From Archangium gephyra (GTDB lineage: Bacteria > Myxococcota > Myxococcia > Myxococcales > Myxococcaceae), in NCBI RefSeq assembly GCF_001027285.1, contig NZ_CP011509.1, forward strand, positions 1,868,501-1,932,500: a stretch of DNA of 64,000 nucleotides, in the 5' to 3' direction. Shown in pieces: positions 1 through 8,560 of this stretch (the first letter of the stretch is position 1; every line of letters starts with the position of its first letter). The translations under genes were made by a program, and so were the position numbers. Under the pieces are notes generated by a model that was not told the origin of the DNA, did no database searches, and worked only from the letters and a program-made list of their open reading frames with translations.

Positions 1-263
1 ATGGCCGGGTGTGGGTGGAGGTCCAGGACAACGGCCACGGCATCGCCCCCGAGAATCTGGGCCGCATCTTCGAGCCCTTCTTCACCACCAAGCCGCCGGG
101 CGTGGGCACCGGGCTGGGCCTGTTCATCTGCCATGGCCTCATCTCCGGGTTCGGCGGCGAGCTCTCCGTGGAGAGCCAGCCGGGCCGGGGCGCCACCTTC
201 CGCGTCCTGCTGCCAGCGGCTCCCGCCGTCCAGGACGAAGCTCCTTCCAGCGCGGTGGCCTGA
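1..263 (+). CDS. Sensor histidine kinase, C-terminal fragment (HATPase domain)
   Basis: This is the 3' end of a gene that begins before the window; the reading frame has codons starting at position 3. The visible residues are the ATP-binding half of a histidine kinase: an N/G1-type box DNGHGI, an F box EPFFTTK and a G2 box GTGLGLFI, ending in a short Ala/Pro-rich tail. It would autophosphorylate a histidine lying upstream of the window. The next kinase gene starts 93 bases downstream on the same strand, so the two may be co-transcribed. Sensor input and partner regulator cannot be seen. Confidence 0.9.
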   Translation, partial: GRVWVEVQDNGHGIAPENLGRIFEPFFTTKPPGVGTGLGLFICHGLISGFGGELSVESQPGRGATFRVLLPAAPAVQDEAPSSAVA

Positions 264-356
264 GCTTCCTGGCGGGCAGCCCCCGTCTCCTCCCTCCCCT
301 GGCGTTCCGGGTGGGTCCGTGCATGGATTCGCGCTTCAACCCGTTGAGCGCGCTCC

Positions 357-2594
357 ATGCCGACCTCGATTCCTTCCCGCCCTCGTGCCTCCCTGGCCCG
401 CGCGACGCTCCTGCGGATGGGCATCCGCATCGCGGTGGTCATCGCCCTGGGGACGCTCTTCAGCTACCTGCACCTGTTCAACACCCTGCGCGACCAGTCC
501 CTCGTCCAGCTGGAGCGCTCGGTCGTCGAGCGCGGCCAGCGCGAGGAGTCCATCTTCGTCCTGGCGGATGGCCACCACGCCTTCCTCCGGAAGGTCCTCC
601 TGGAGCGCCTCCAGTCCTTGAGCCAGGAGGAGGCGGACTCCCGCTTCGAGCACCTGACCGCTCGGCTCCCCGACGGGACGATCCGCAACCGCCCCGAGCG
701 CTTCGATGGCACGAAGCTGCCGGGGATTGTCGTGCTCCGTGGCGTGTCCGTCGATGGGGATCTCCGCAAGCGGATCGTGGCGGCCTATGACGTGCTCGCC
801 CAGCACGGGCCGGCCCTCCTGACGCGCGTCACGGATAGCTACCTCACCCTGCCGGAGGGCGCGTTCGTGGTCCTGTGGCCGGAGCGCCCCACCTGGTGCC
901 AGGACGCCGAGCCCGACTATCCGTTCGCCATCTACGACTACTTCACCAACAGCCTCCCCCAGAACAACCCCCAGCGGCGGACGGCCTGGTCCGGCGCCTT
1001 CTGGGACACGGTCTCGAAGGTCTGGATGGTCACGGCCTCCACCCCGGTGGACGTGGAGGGCCGGCATGTGGCCACCATCAGCCATGACGTCCTGCTGGAT
1101 GAGCTGATGGCCCGCACCGCCAGGGGCCACCTGCCCGGCGCGTACAACGTCATCTTCCGCGATGATGGTCAGCTCATCACCCATCCCGAGCTGAAGCTGG
1201 ATGGCACCGTGGCCTACAACATCCGCGATGCCTCGGTGTCCGGGGACTCCACCCAGCTCGGCTCTCCGGAGCAGCGGGCCCACCTGCGGCACATCTTCGA
1301 GCGGGTGGTGGGACGCGCGCCCGAGCAGCGCGTGCTGGCGCTGCCGGAACACGGTGCATACCTCGCCACGACCCGGCTGGGGGGCACGGGGTGGAACTTC
1401 GTCACGGTGCTCCCCGAGAGGGAGATCACCGCGCCCGCCCTCGATGCGGCGCGCTACGTGCTGGTGTTCGGCCTGGCCTCGCTGGTGCTGGAGCTGGCCA
1501 TCATGTTCTGGGTCCTGCGGGAGCAGATCTCCCGCCCCCTGCTGGCCTTCACCCACGCCACCGATCGGATCGCCACCGGGAACTTCCAGGTCGAGCTGGA
1601 CACGCGGCGTGAGGACGAGCTGGGACAGCTGGCTCAGTCCTTCCGCCTCATGGCCGATGAGGTCCAGCGGCGAGAGGAGGCCCTGCGGCAGGCCAACGAG
1701 GGGCTGGAGCAGCGGGTGGACGAGCGCACCCGGGAGCTCAAGGACGTCCACCGGCAACTGGTCCAGGTGGCCCGGCAGGCGGGCCGGGCGGAGGTGGCCA
1801 CCAGCGTGCTGCACAACGTGGGCAACGTGCTCAACAGCGTCCACACCTCGGCCATGCTGGCCAAGGAGCGGCTGGTGGGCCTTCAGGTGGATGACGTTGG
1901 CCAGCTGGCCACCCTGCTCGAGGAGCGCCGTGGTGATCTCGCCACCTTCCTCACCGAGGACGCGCGCGGCAGGCATGTCATGCCCTTCCTCAGCGGGCTG
2001 GGACAGCACCTGCGCAAGGAGACCCATGAGGCCGTGTCGCTGCTCGACGAGGTGAACCGGTACACCGAGCACATCGGCACCATCGTGAAGCTGCAGCAGA
2101 ACTACACGCGGGCGCCCCGGCTCAACGAGCCGGCCCACCTGGCGGAGCTGCTGGAGGACGCCCTGCGCATCAACTCGGCGGGGCTCACCCGTCATGAGGT
2201 GAAGGTGGAGCGGCACCTGTCCCCCGTGCCCCAGGTCCTGACCGACAAGCACAAGGTGTTGATGATCCTGGTCAACCTCATCAGCAACTCGAAGTACGCC
2301 CTGGATGCGGCGCCCGCGGAGCAGCGGTGCCTGACGCTGCGGATGGAGGCGCCCGCGGCCGACCGCGTCCGCATCGAGGTGAGTGACAACGGGATGGGCA
2401 TCGAGCCGGAGCTGCTCACGCGCATCTTCCAGCACGGCTTCACCACCCGAGAGGAGGGCCACGGCTTCGGCCTGCACTCCAGCGCGCTGGCGGCCCAGGA
2501 GCTGGGCGGCACGTTGACGGCGCACAGCGAGGGGCCAGGGCGCGGCGCCACCTTCATCCTGGAGCTGCCCTGCACTCCTCCGGAGGCGGCATGA
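357..2594 (+). CDS. Transmembrane sensor histidine kinase (Cache-like, HAMP, divergent HisKA, HATPase)
   Basis: This is a 745-residue membrane sensor kinase. A membrane segment at about residues 20-40 is followed by a large periplasmic region resembling a double-Cache sensor (about 45-360), a second membrane segment (about 365-388), a HAMP linker and a coiled coil. The phosphoacceptor region has the divergent form LHNVGNVLNS with the likely histidine at residue 486, and the ATPase domain carries DNGMGI and GHGFGL. The ATG overlaps no upstream gene. The stop overlaps the ATG of the response regulator by four bases (ATGA), so the two are translationally coupled and should form a pair. The ligand is unknown. 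Confidence 0.92.
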   Translation: MPTSIPSRPRASLARATLLRMGIRIAVVIALGTLFSYLHLFNTLRDQSLVQLERSVVERGQREESIFVLADGHHAFLRKVLLERLQSLSQEEADSRFEHLTARLPDGTIRNRPERFDGTKLPGIVVLRGVSVDGDLRKRIVAAYDVLAQHGPALLTRVTDSYLTLPEGAFVVLWPERPTWCQDAEPDYPFAIYDYFTNSLPQNNPQRRTAWSGAFWDTVSKVWMVTASTPVDVEGRHVATISHDVLLDELMARTARGHLPGAYNVIFRDDGQLITHPELKLDGTVAYNIRDASVSGDSTQLGSPEQRAHLRHIFERVVGRAPEQRVLALPEHGAYLATTRLGGTGWNFVTVLPEREITAPALDAARYVLVFGLASLVLELAIMFWVLREQISRPLLAFTHATDRIATGNFQVELDTRREDELGQLAQSFRLMADEVQRREEALRQANEGLEQRVDERTRELKDVHRQLVQVARQAGRAEVATSVLHNVGNVLNSVHTSAMLAKERLVGLQVDDVGQLATLLEERRGDLATFLTEDARGRHVMPFLSGLGQHLRKETHEAVSLLDEVNRYTEHIGTIVKLQQNYTRAPRLNEPAHLAELLEDALRINSAGLTRHEVKVERHLSPVPQVLTDKHKVLMILVNLISNSKYALDAAPAEQRCLTLRMEAPAADRVRIEVSDNGMGIEPELLTRIFQHGFTTREEGHGFGLHSSALAAQELGGTLTAHSEGPGRGATFILELPCTPPEAA

Positions 2595-3079
2595 GTGAGA
2601 CGGAGCGCAAGCGGCGCATCCTGGTCATCGATGACTCCGCGGCCATCCACCAGGACTTCCGGCGGCTGCTCTGTCCGGAGCGCGGCGAGGGCCCGGCGGA
2701 GCTCGCGCAGCTGCGGACGGCCCTCTTCGGCGCACCCACCGCTCCCGCGCGGCCCTCCGGCCCGGAGTTCGAGGTGGAGTCGGCCTTCCAGGGCCAGGAG
2801 GGGGTCACCAAGGTGCGGGAGGCCGTGGCGGTGGGCCGTCCCTACGCGCTGGTCTTCCTGGACTACCGGATGCCGCCCGGCGGCAATGGCGTGGAGACGC
2901 TGCGCGGCCTGTGGGCGGTCCACCCCTCGCAGCGGGTGGTGCTGTGCTCGGCCTACTCCGACTACTCCTGGGAGGACATCGTCGAGGAGTTCGGCGAGAC
3001 CCCGCTGCTGAGGGAGCTGCGCAAGCCCGTCAACGGCCACGAGTTGCGCCAGCTGGCGCTCACCCTCACCGAGCCGTAG
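2591..3079 (+). CDS. Response regulator, single receiver domain with an internal insertion
   Basis: This 162-residue stand-alone receiver domain has the acidic pair D15-D16, the phosphoacceptor D91 in VFLDYRMP and the conserved lysine K145 in RKPVN. Between helix 1 and strand 2 (about residues 28-62) it carries an insertion rich in Gly, Ala and Pro, which is longer than in CheY-type receivers. No output domain is present, so it probably acts by protein contact or in a phosphorelay. The overlap with the upstream kinase makes that kinase its likely donor. Confidence 0.9.
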   Translation: MSETERKRRILVIDDSAAIHQDFRRLLCPERGEGPAELAQLRTALFGAPTAPARPSGPEFEVESAFQGQEGVTKVREAVAVGRPYALVFLDYRMPPGGNGVETLRGLWAVHPSQRVVLCSAYSDYSWEDIVEEFGETPLLRELRKPVNGHELRQLALTLTEP

Positions 3080-3260
3080 GCCGTCCCTTCGGTCTGCCAC
3101 TCCCCGAGCCAGCCGACTGAGGCCCCGCGCCAACGCCCTCGCGGCCGGTGCCGTGCGCCTCGACTCGCCTCTCGTCGTCATCCCCCACCAGACATGAACG
3201 CCTCCAGCGCCGCACGCAGCTCCTTCGCGGGCTCGAGCGAGGGAGGGATATGCTTTCCAC

Positions 3261-3901
3261 ATGGGCGTGAGATTCTTCTGGCTCTCTGTCTGCATCCCCC
3301 CGAGCACTCATCTGGAGTTGCCTCGAGCTTCGCCGCGGCTGTAGCCCTCTCGCCCGTGAGCCCGACCGCGCGCCAGGTACTCCACCGCTGGCGTGATGCC
3401 CCAGGGTCCCTTTCTCCCGAGGCTGTTCCGGATCCTGCCCACCCTGGCTCTTGGACGTACCCCGAAGGGACCGAAGCGTTCGAGCAGCTCTTCCGCCCGG
3501 AGGCGCTGAGTGCATTCGGGCAGGGATTCATCAAAACGGGCGCGGAGGCGAACGGCTGGGGCATCCAGCTTGGCGCTGACAATGGCAGCCTGCTCATGAC
3601 CGACCGCATCCCCGCCGCCGCCGCCCTGTACTTCGGTTTGGGGGCGGAGCAGGCGGCACGTCTACCCGGCCACTTCGGCGCCCTCTTCGTGGCTCCGAGC
3701 GATGTGGGCGGACTTCTCCCGGCCCTGGATGCGGTGCTTGAGCACCCCTCACCGGAGATGCTCGCGAGGGCCCGAAGGTGGCTCAATGGCGGGAACAACA
3801 CCCGCGTCCGCCCCGAGGCACTGTTCTCCTTCATCCCGAGCGCCCTCCGGACAGCCCAGGCGCGGAAAGAAGGAGTGTTGCTGCTCACGGCCAAGGGCTG
3901 A
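3261..3901 (+). pseudogene. Unknown protein, reading frame broken by one base in a C6 run
   Basis: I do not recognise this family. The long frame from 3194 to 3901 reads well only after about position 3300; its first residues look like non-coding translation. The other frame starts at ATG 3261 (MGVRFFWLSVCIPP) and stops quickly. Adding one C to the C6 run at 3296-3301 joins the two into an uninterrupted protein of about 213 residues. The body contains FEQLFRPEALSAFGQGF and AAALYFGLGAEQAARLPGHF and ends VLLLTAKG. A GGGAGGG element precedes ATG 3261. The gene converges on the DUF6310-like lipoprotein gene and may be functionally linked to it, for example as a partner or immunity protein; this is inference only. 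The break may be a sequencing error. Confidence 0.6.
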
Positions 3902-3928
3902 CGCGCTGGCCGCGATGGCACCCCGGCG

Positions 3929-4987
3929 TCAGCGTTTACACCCCGTCACCACGACCTCGAGCCGCAGGCCCGCCTCCTCCAGTGCTGGCATCAGCGCGGC
4001 CTTGTGCTCCTCGGTGCTGACCCCGACCACGAAGTCATACCCACAGGCTCTCGCGATTCTGCTCTCTTCCTCGAACTCCACCAGCTCGTCCGCGAGCTCC
4101 TGCTGTTTGACGAACTCGTTGTACCTGCCGAACTCGTCCGTCTTGATCTCCCACAGCACCCGCACGCCGACTTGCAGCGCGTCGAAGGCCTTGCCGTCTA
4201 CAACCGCGTCCATTCCGGGCCAGCGGTTGGGCGGATACCGGTCGGCGCAGTCGTCGTGGGCCTTGTCACCGCCGCGGTGCTTCTTCGGAAAGGCCTCGCA
4301 CTTTCGTTCACGCTCCCTGTCGGTGGGCTCGGGCGGCACCGGTGGCGGCCAGTCCTCTCCCGCAGGCTCCGGCTTGGGCCGTCGCTTCTTCTTGGGTTGC
4401 TGAGGGACGGGCTTCGTCTCTACCACCGGCCGCGCTTCTGGCACGGGCAGCGTCGGCGGCGGCCGCACCTGGGGACGGCCCCGCTTCTCGTACGCCTCCA
4501 GCGCCTCTGAGATCGCGAAGCCCACCACCACCACGCCAGCGACGACCACCGCACCCACGACCAGCTCCGGCGCCGCGAGGACACAGACCCCGATGCCCAA
4601 GGCCCCGGCGCCCGCGGATGCGACCGAGCACCGTCCCGTGGTGTCCCTGAACCGCACCCGCTCGTGGTCGAGCGCGTAGAAGCACCGCTCCACCAGGTCG
4701 GCCCATGGCTGGCCCGCCTCCTCAACGACGCACCGGCCCCCGTCCGTCCAGGGCAGCTTCGCCGCGCGCCGGAGATTGGCGACCACCCGGTCCTCGCGCG
4801 GTTCCTCGGCCGCCACCTGGGCACCACCGCCCATGGGGTAGCTCGTCGCGCACGCCAGCTGCAGCCCGAGCACCGACGCAAGCACCGCCCGCACAGCGCG
4901 CCTCGGCGAGCCCCACGAGCTCCACCAGGCCTCGAGCTGCGTTCCGCTGCCCTCTCCCACCGCGGGACTCGGGTGCTTCTTCAACAT
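3929..4987 (-). CDS. DUF6310-like lipoprotein with PD-(D/E)XK-like C-terminal domain
   Basis: This 352-residue protein has a lipoprotein-type leader ending LQLAC (Cys46), a strongly hydrophobic segment at about 137-160, a Pro/Lys-rich linker (170-225), and a C-terminal domain starting with Cys/His residues (KKHRGGDKAHDDCAD). The domain then shows acidic residues D260/D264/D269 followed by VLWEIKT (E280, K282), an arrangement like the active site of PD-(D/E)XK nucleases. From memory it resembles myxobacterial DUF6310 proteins. A membrane-anchored protein with a variable nuclease-like tail suggests a polymorphic-toxin type effector, but that is inference. A GGGGGAGG ribosome site precedes the ATG. 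Confidence 0.72.
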   Translation of the reverse strand: MLKKHPSPAVGEGSGTQLEAWWSSWGSPRRAVRAVLASVLGLQLACATSYPMGGGAQVAAEEPREDRVVANLRRAAKLPWTDGGRCVVEEAGQPWADLVERCFYALDHERVRFRDTTGRCSVASAGAGALGIGVCVLAAPELVVGAVVVAGVVVVGFAISEALEAYEKRGRPQVRPPPTLPVPEARPVVETKPVPQQPKKKRRPKPEPAGEDWPPPVPPEPTDRERERKCEAFPKKHRGGDKAHDDCADRYPPNRWPGMDAVVDGKAFDALQVGVRVLWEIKTDEFGRYNEFVKQQELADELVEFEEESRIARACGYDFVVGVSTEEHKAALMPALEEAGLRLEVVVTGCKR

Positions 4988-5075
4988 GGCGCTGGCCTCC
5001 CCCAGGAGCCTCAGCCCAGGAGGATAGGATGCGGGACGGCCAACCCTACAGGGGGGGCCGGCCCCGCGGAGGCCC

Positions 5076-5891
5076 TCAGGGCGTCTTGCGGTGCCGGGCC
5101 CGCCAGGCGCTGGGGGACTCGCCCGTCATCTTGCGGAACAGGCTGCTGAAGTGCTGGAGCGAGGCACACCCCACCTCCACCGCCACCGAGGTGAGCTTGG
5201 CATCGCTCTCCAGCAGCAGCGTCTGCGCGGTGCGCACCTGCACGGTGTTGAGCTCGGACTGGAAGGAGGTGCCGGCCTCGCGCAGGCGGCGCTGGAGCGT
5301 GCGCTCGGACATGCCCAGCTCCCGGGCCACGTCCGCGAGGTTGGCGTCCACCAGCCGGTGGCGCAGCACCCGGTGCAGCTCGCCGAGCAGCGGGGACTGC
5401 CCCATCAGCTGCATCACCAGGTCATTCAGCTCGTTCATCAGGGCGCGGGACTCGGCCTCGGGACGGCCCAGCCAGGCGAGCGCCTCGTGCGCATCCGCGA
5501 AGGCCCGCGTGGGGTAGCCGGAGCTGACGAGGCTGTAGAAGCCGCCCACCACCGCGCCCGCCATGCCCTCGGGCCGCACCAGCGCCTGGCGCTTCACCGT
5601 CTGGGAGAAGCCGGAGATGCGCGGCGCCATGTACTTCACCAGCACGGACAGGCCGTTGGCGTCCGGGGCCTCCACGCGGCTGGCGTCCACCAGCGACAGG
5701 TGGGGCGCCGCGGGCGCGAGCTCCACGTCCAACACCTGGGTGAGCCGGTGGATTTGAGACTCGCCGGGCCTTCCCCACACGGTGAACCCGCACAGCTCGG
5801 GCGTGGCGTACCAGTGGAAGAAGTTCTCTCCCGTCAGATAGCGGCCGATGGGGTCTCGGAGGTAGTCGTCGAGTCCTTCTGCGGAGCGCAC
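5076..5891 (-). CDS. AraC-family transcriptional regulator
   Basis: This protein of about 271 residues has an N-terminal AraC-ligand-type domain (YLTGENFFHWYATPELCGF at the start) and a C-terminal two-helix-turn-helix AraC domain (DVARELGMSERTLQRRLREAG and VAVEVGCASLQHFSSLFRKMTGESP). The open frame extends to 6317, but that extension lies inside the desaturase gene and looks non-coding, so I place the start at GTG 5891, where homology-like sequence begins. This start overlaps the desaturase 3' end by 58 bases and has no clear ribosome site, suggesting translational coupling. The regulator may control the desaturase or lipid metabolism. Confidence 0.85.
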   Translation of the reverse strand: MRSAEGLDDYLRDPIGRYLTGENFFHWYATPELCGFTVWGRPGESQIHRLTQVLDVELAPAAPHLSLVDASRVEAPDANGLSVLVKYMAPRISGFSQTVKRQALVRPEGMAGAVVGGFYSLVSSGYPTRAFADAHEALAWLGRPEAESRALMNELNDLVMQLMGQSPLLGELHRVLRHRLVDANLADVARELGMSERTLQRRLREAGTSFQSELNTVQVRTAQTLLLESDAKLTSVAVEVGCASLQHFSSLFRKMTGESPSAWRARHRKTP

Positions 5892-6736
5892 GGCGCGGCA
5901 GCATAGCGCCTGAGGAGCCGGGCCACCCAGGCTGGATGGATGGGGGCCAGCGGGGTTTGCAGTGCTGGACGAAGCAACCCCTCGGAGGCCAGCCGCTCCG
6001 TGAGGGCCGGCAGCTCCCGCCAGGGCGCCTGGGGGCGCAGGTGGTGGGCCTGGTGGTAGCCGGCGTTGAAGCACAGCAGGTTGTACAGGCGGGACGTGGA
6101 CGTCACGGCCAGCGAGTCCCGGCGGGTGGCGTCCGTCTCGTGGTGGGCGGCCAGGTTGAGCACGTGGATGGACAGCTGCCCCGCCAGCATCATCCCGAAG
6201 TAGGACAGGGCCAGCCAGGGCCGCCACAGCGCGAGCGCCACCAGGGAGCCCTGCAGCAGGACGAAGTCGAGCACCAGCTCGGCGCGCTGGCCCTTCTTCT
6301 GGGCGGCGGCCTTCCACACCTTGGCCAGCAGGCCGTAGGGCCAGAGCCAGGGGGTGAGGGTGGAGCGCACCAGGTACGTCACCGCGCCCTCGCCGGAGCG
6401 GCGCCGGCCCCAGTCCCCCTCTCCATCATTGTACTTGTGGTGGTTGAAGTGATGGAGGTGGTAGCCGCGGTAGGCGAAGCCGCACGCCATGCCGAGCGTG
6501 CGCGACACCAGCCAGCGCAGCGCCCGGGGGCGGGCGATGGGCTGGTGCATGTGGTTGTGGAGGACGGCGTAGTTCCAGAAGAGGAGGAGGAAGCCGGCCA
6601 CCAGCAGGGTGACGCGGCCCGTCATGGGCACGGTGTCCCAGCTCACCAGCAACGCGGCGAGCCAGGTGCACCACAGGCCATGAACGGCGAGGTGGGACAC
6701 ATCCAGCGTGGGGGAGGCGGTGGGGCGGTGGGACAT
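5834..6736 (-). CDS. Membrane fatty acid desaturase family protein
   Basis: This 300-residue integral membrane protein carries the three histidine clusters of the di-iron fatty acid desaturase/hydroxylase family: HNHMH near residue 61, HLHHFNHH near 95 and a distal GYHQAHH near 227. Hydrophobic stretches lie at about 15-60 and 160-200. It probably introduces a double bond or hydroxyl into a membrane lipid or a carotenoid-like substrate; the substrate cannot be inferred. Its 3' end overlaps the AraC regulator gene. It lies 111 bases from the XRE regulator gene transcribed in the same direction. Confidence 0.88.
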   Translation of the reverse strand: MSHRPTASPTLDVSHLAVHGLWCTWLAALLVSWDTVPMTGRVTLLVAGFLLLFWNYAVLHNHMHQPIARPRALRWLVSRTLGMACGFAYRGYHLHHFNHHKYNDGEGDWGRRRSGEGAVTYLVRSTLTPWLWPYGLLAKVWKAAAQKKGQRAELVLDFVLLQGSLVALALWRPWLALSYFGMMLAGQLSIHVLNLAAHHETDATRRDSLAVTSTSRLYNLLCFNAGYHQAHHLRPQAPWRELPALTERLASEGLLRPALQTPLAPIHPAWVARLLRRYAAAPCAPQKDSTTTSETPSAAI

Positions 6737-6847
6737 GGCCCCTTCGATGTACGCACGCGGGGTGTGAACTGCTTCATTGCGCGCGCCAATCGGTTGCGCC
6801 AGCGCGAAAATCCGGACGTTCCCCCCGCCTCTCTGGCCAGCGGTGGA

Positions 6848-7297
6848 TCAGTCCTCGCCCTCGCGGCGCAGGGTGGAGGCCACCAGGGAGAGGGCCCGGA
6901 TCTGCGTGCTGTTCAGCTTGCGTACGTTGCGCAGCAGCCGCCGCATCGCCGGCTGCTCCTGCTCGGCCGGGGGCGGGGGCTCCTCCCAGACAGGGGGCTG
7001 GGGCGAGCTGAGCGCGAGCAGGGCATCCGCGGACAGGTGCAGGGCCAGGCAGATGCGGCGCAGGGTGGGGACGCTCGGCATGAGCAGCCCCCGCTCCAGC
7101 CGGCCGTAGACCTCGGTGGCCACGCCGATGCGCTCGGCCACGTCCGCCTGCGTCAGACTGGCCTTCTGCCGGGCTTCCCGGGCCGCGTCACCCAGGGCCT
7201 TGGACAGCTTCAACTTCGCCTCGCGCTTGCTCCGGCGGGGGCGGAGCGGGGGAGGGGTCTGCTCGGGGGGGACTTGAAAAGTAGTCTTCGACGCCAT
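6848..7297 (-). CDS. XRE-family (Cro/CI-type) DNA-binding regulator
   Basis: This 149-residue protein has a basic N-terminus, a helix-turn-helix of the Cro/CI type at about residues 35-95 (LTQADVAERIGVATEVYGRLERG) and a Pro/Glu-rich linker before a C-terminal helix. It is preceded by a strong promoter whose spacer is a perfect inverted repeat (7327-7343), which suggests autorepression. The desaturase gene follows in the same direction and may be part of the same transcript. The inducing signal is unknown. Confidence 0.88.
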   Translation of the reverse strand: MASKTTFQVPPEQTPPPLRPRRSKREAKLKLSKALGDAAREARQKASLTQADVAERIGVATEVYGRLERGLLMPSVPTLRRICLALHLSADALLALSSPQPPVWEEPPPPAEQEQPAMRRLLRNVRKLNSTQIRALSLVASTLRREGED

Positions 7298-7321
7298 GGC
7301 TCCGTCCTGACTCCTCGCTGG

Positions 7322-7350
7322 CTTATATGACTTCGCAAGTCATGTGTCAG
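7322..7350 (-). promoter_or_regulatory. Sigma-70-type promoter with palindromic operator in the spacer
   Basis: On the minus strand CTGACA (7345-7350) and TATAAG (7322-7327) are separated by exactly 17 bases, close to the consensus for housekeeping promoters. The spacer contains a perfect inverted repeat, ATGACTT-CGC-AAGTCAT (7327-7343). The XRE gene starts 25 bases downstream of the -10 element. A repressor bound here would block polymerase, so autoregulation by the XRE protein is the simplest reading. Confidence 0.7.
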
Positions 7351-7385
7351 CGGCGACTTTGGAAGTGGGTTGTGGGGTGGAACAC

Positions 7386-7436
7386 GAAAAAGAAAGAGGC
7401 CCCCGGCGCGTGTTGGTGGCACGTGCCGGGAGCCTC
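7386..7436 (-). terminator. Rho-independent terminator (minus strand)
   Basis: The arms 7396-7412 and 7420-7436 pair over 15 of 17 positions with a 7-base loop. Read on the minus strand the hairpin is followed at once by TTTCTTTTT. It would end transcripts coming from the 7621-8373 gene and insulate the XRE promoter just beyond it. The gene-free stretch 7298-7620 otherwise shows only a second possible stem (CAGGGGC...GCCCCTG, around 7498-7530). A small RNA ending at this terminator is possible but no good promoter was found for it. Confidence 0.75.
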
Positions 7437-7620
7437 TCGAGGCACCAAGGAAGAAGCCGTGCTCCTCCCAACGGATGCCCATGGGGTGCTGACAGGGGCC
7501 CGGTGTCACCCGCACCTTGCCCCTGCACGAGCCGACCAGTGGCGCTACCCGGAAGGACTCGCGTGTTTCGTGTTACCTCTCAGCTTGAGTCTGGGATACC
7601 CACCTGTCAAGTCACATGCG

Positions 7621-8373
7621 TCAGGGGTTCAGCGCCTGCGGAGGACGCGGAGCGCTGTACCCGGGCAGGTAGCATTTGCCCTCGAGTTCGTAGGCATCCT
7701 CCCCGCAGGGAGGACGGGCCGCGATTTCGACCCAGCATCCACCGCGAAGGACGATCTCGTGCCGCGACTTGCACGGCGGGCGGTTCTGACCCCGGAAGGG
7801 TCCCTGGGGCATGGGAAGGGCAATGACATCCATCCCGTTCGTGTAGAGCGATGAGGCGGGGTCCGGGCTGTCCATGGTGAGCACCGGCGGTGCCGCGGGG
7901 GTGATGGGCTCCGGCGTGGCGTGCGTCCACGGCGTGAGCCCGAGCGCTAGCAGCAGGGCCACCCCGGTTCCACTCGGGGCTCGCGGGCGCGGAGGGGAGG
8001 GCTTCTGGGGACCGGCCGTCAGATGGGCCCGCGTCTCCGGCCGCGTGTCGATGCGCATCAGCGCCGAGGCCCACCGCTCGAGCATCCACGTGAGCTGCCG
8101 GGGTTGTCCGTTCGCGGGCGCGCGCTCCACCTCCAGCGCGAGGTAGGGCGGGGTGACGTTGGCGGTGGCGCGCACTTGCCAGTCCTCCTCCGCGCGCAGA
8201 TCTCCTTTCGGTCCGGGCATGAGCACCAGGGCCGGGTTGCCCGTCTCGTTGTTGCGTGCCTCGTACAGCCGCCCCAGCCCGCCACCGATGGCACGGTAGC
8301 GTTTGAGAACGCGGTAGGGCTCCGGGGGTCCATCGTTCGGATGGCTGTCTTCCTTCTCGTCTTGCTTCTCCAT
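7621..8373 (-). CDS. Unknown protein with kinase-N-lobe-like start and one membrane segment
   Basis: This 250-residue protein has no confident family. Residues 20-75 (YRVLKRYRAIGGGLGRLYEAR, then a beta-rich stretch) resemble the glycine-rich N-lobe of Ser/Thr kinases, but no catalytic loop follows. After a Pro-rich linker comes a hydrophobic segment (GVALLLALGLTPWTHA, about 138-153) and a C-terminal domain of about 80 residues with four Cys (PPCKSRHEIVLRGGCWVEI, PPCGED, GKCYLPG), probably outside the cytoplasm. The Cys-containing tail is typical of myxobacterial kinase-associated proteins, which is a weak memory-based comparison. A terminator lies about 185 bases downstream. Confidence 0.7.
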   Translation of the reverse strand: MEKQDEKEDSHPNDGPPEPYRVLKRYRAIGGGLGRLYEARNNETGNPALVLMPGPKGDLRAEEDWQVRATANVTPPYLALEVERAPANGQPRQLTWMLERWASALMRIDTRPETRAHLTAGPQKPSPPRPRAPSGTGVALLLALGLTPWTHATPEPITPAAPPVLTMDSPDPASSLYTNGMDVIALPMPQGPFRGQNRPPCKSRHEIVLRGGCWVEIAARPPCGEDAYELEGKCYLPGYSAPRPPQALNP

Positions 8374-8560
8374 GGGGTGTCCTCCCGGAGAAGACTCCTA
8401 GCACACCGGGCTGACCAATCGGGTTGGGTCGATCCAACCTCTGAAGTCGAGCTGAACTGACCCGAGGAATCTCCGCATGATTTTCCAGGTCCCTGGCTCC
8501 AGAGAGGTGGGAGCCCTGCGATTGCCTCTCGCAAGCCCGGCTCCCATCGGGGGACACACC

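Noticed and set aside
336-2525. 729-codon antisense frame opposite the first full kinase
   Set aside because: It is a shadow of the kinase codon pattern; it lacks any recognisable motif.
5892-6317. N-terminal extension of the AraC regulator frame
   Set aside because: It lies inside the desaturase gene, is Pro/Arg/Gly-rich without structure, and homology-like AraC sequence begins only near 5891.
7396-7620. A homologue of the myxobacterial Pxr small RNA
   Set aside because: Stem-loops and a terminator are present, but I cannot match the sequence from memory and the sigma-54-like element (TGGTCGGCTCGTGCA) has spacing one base short.
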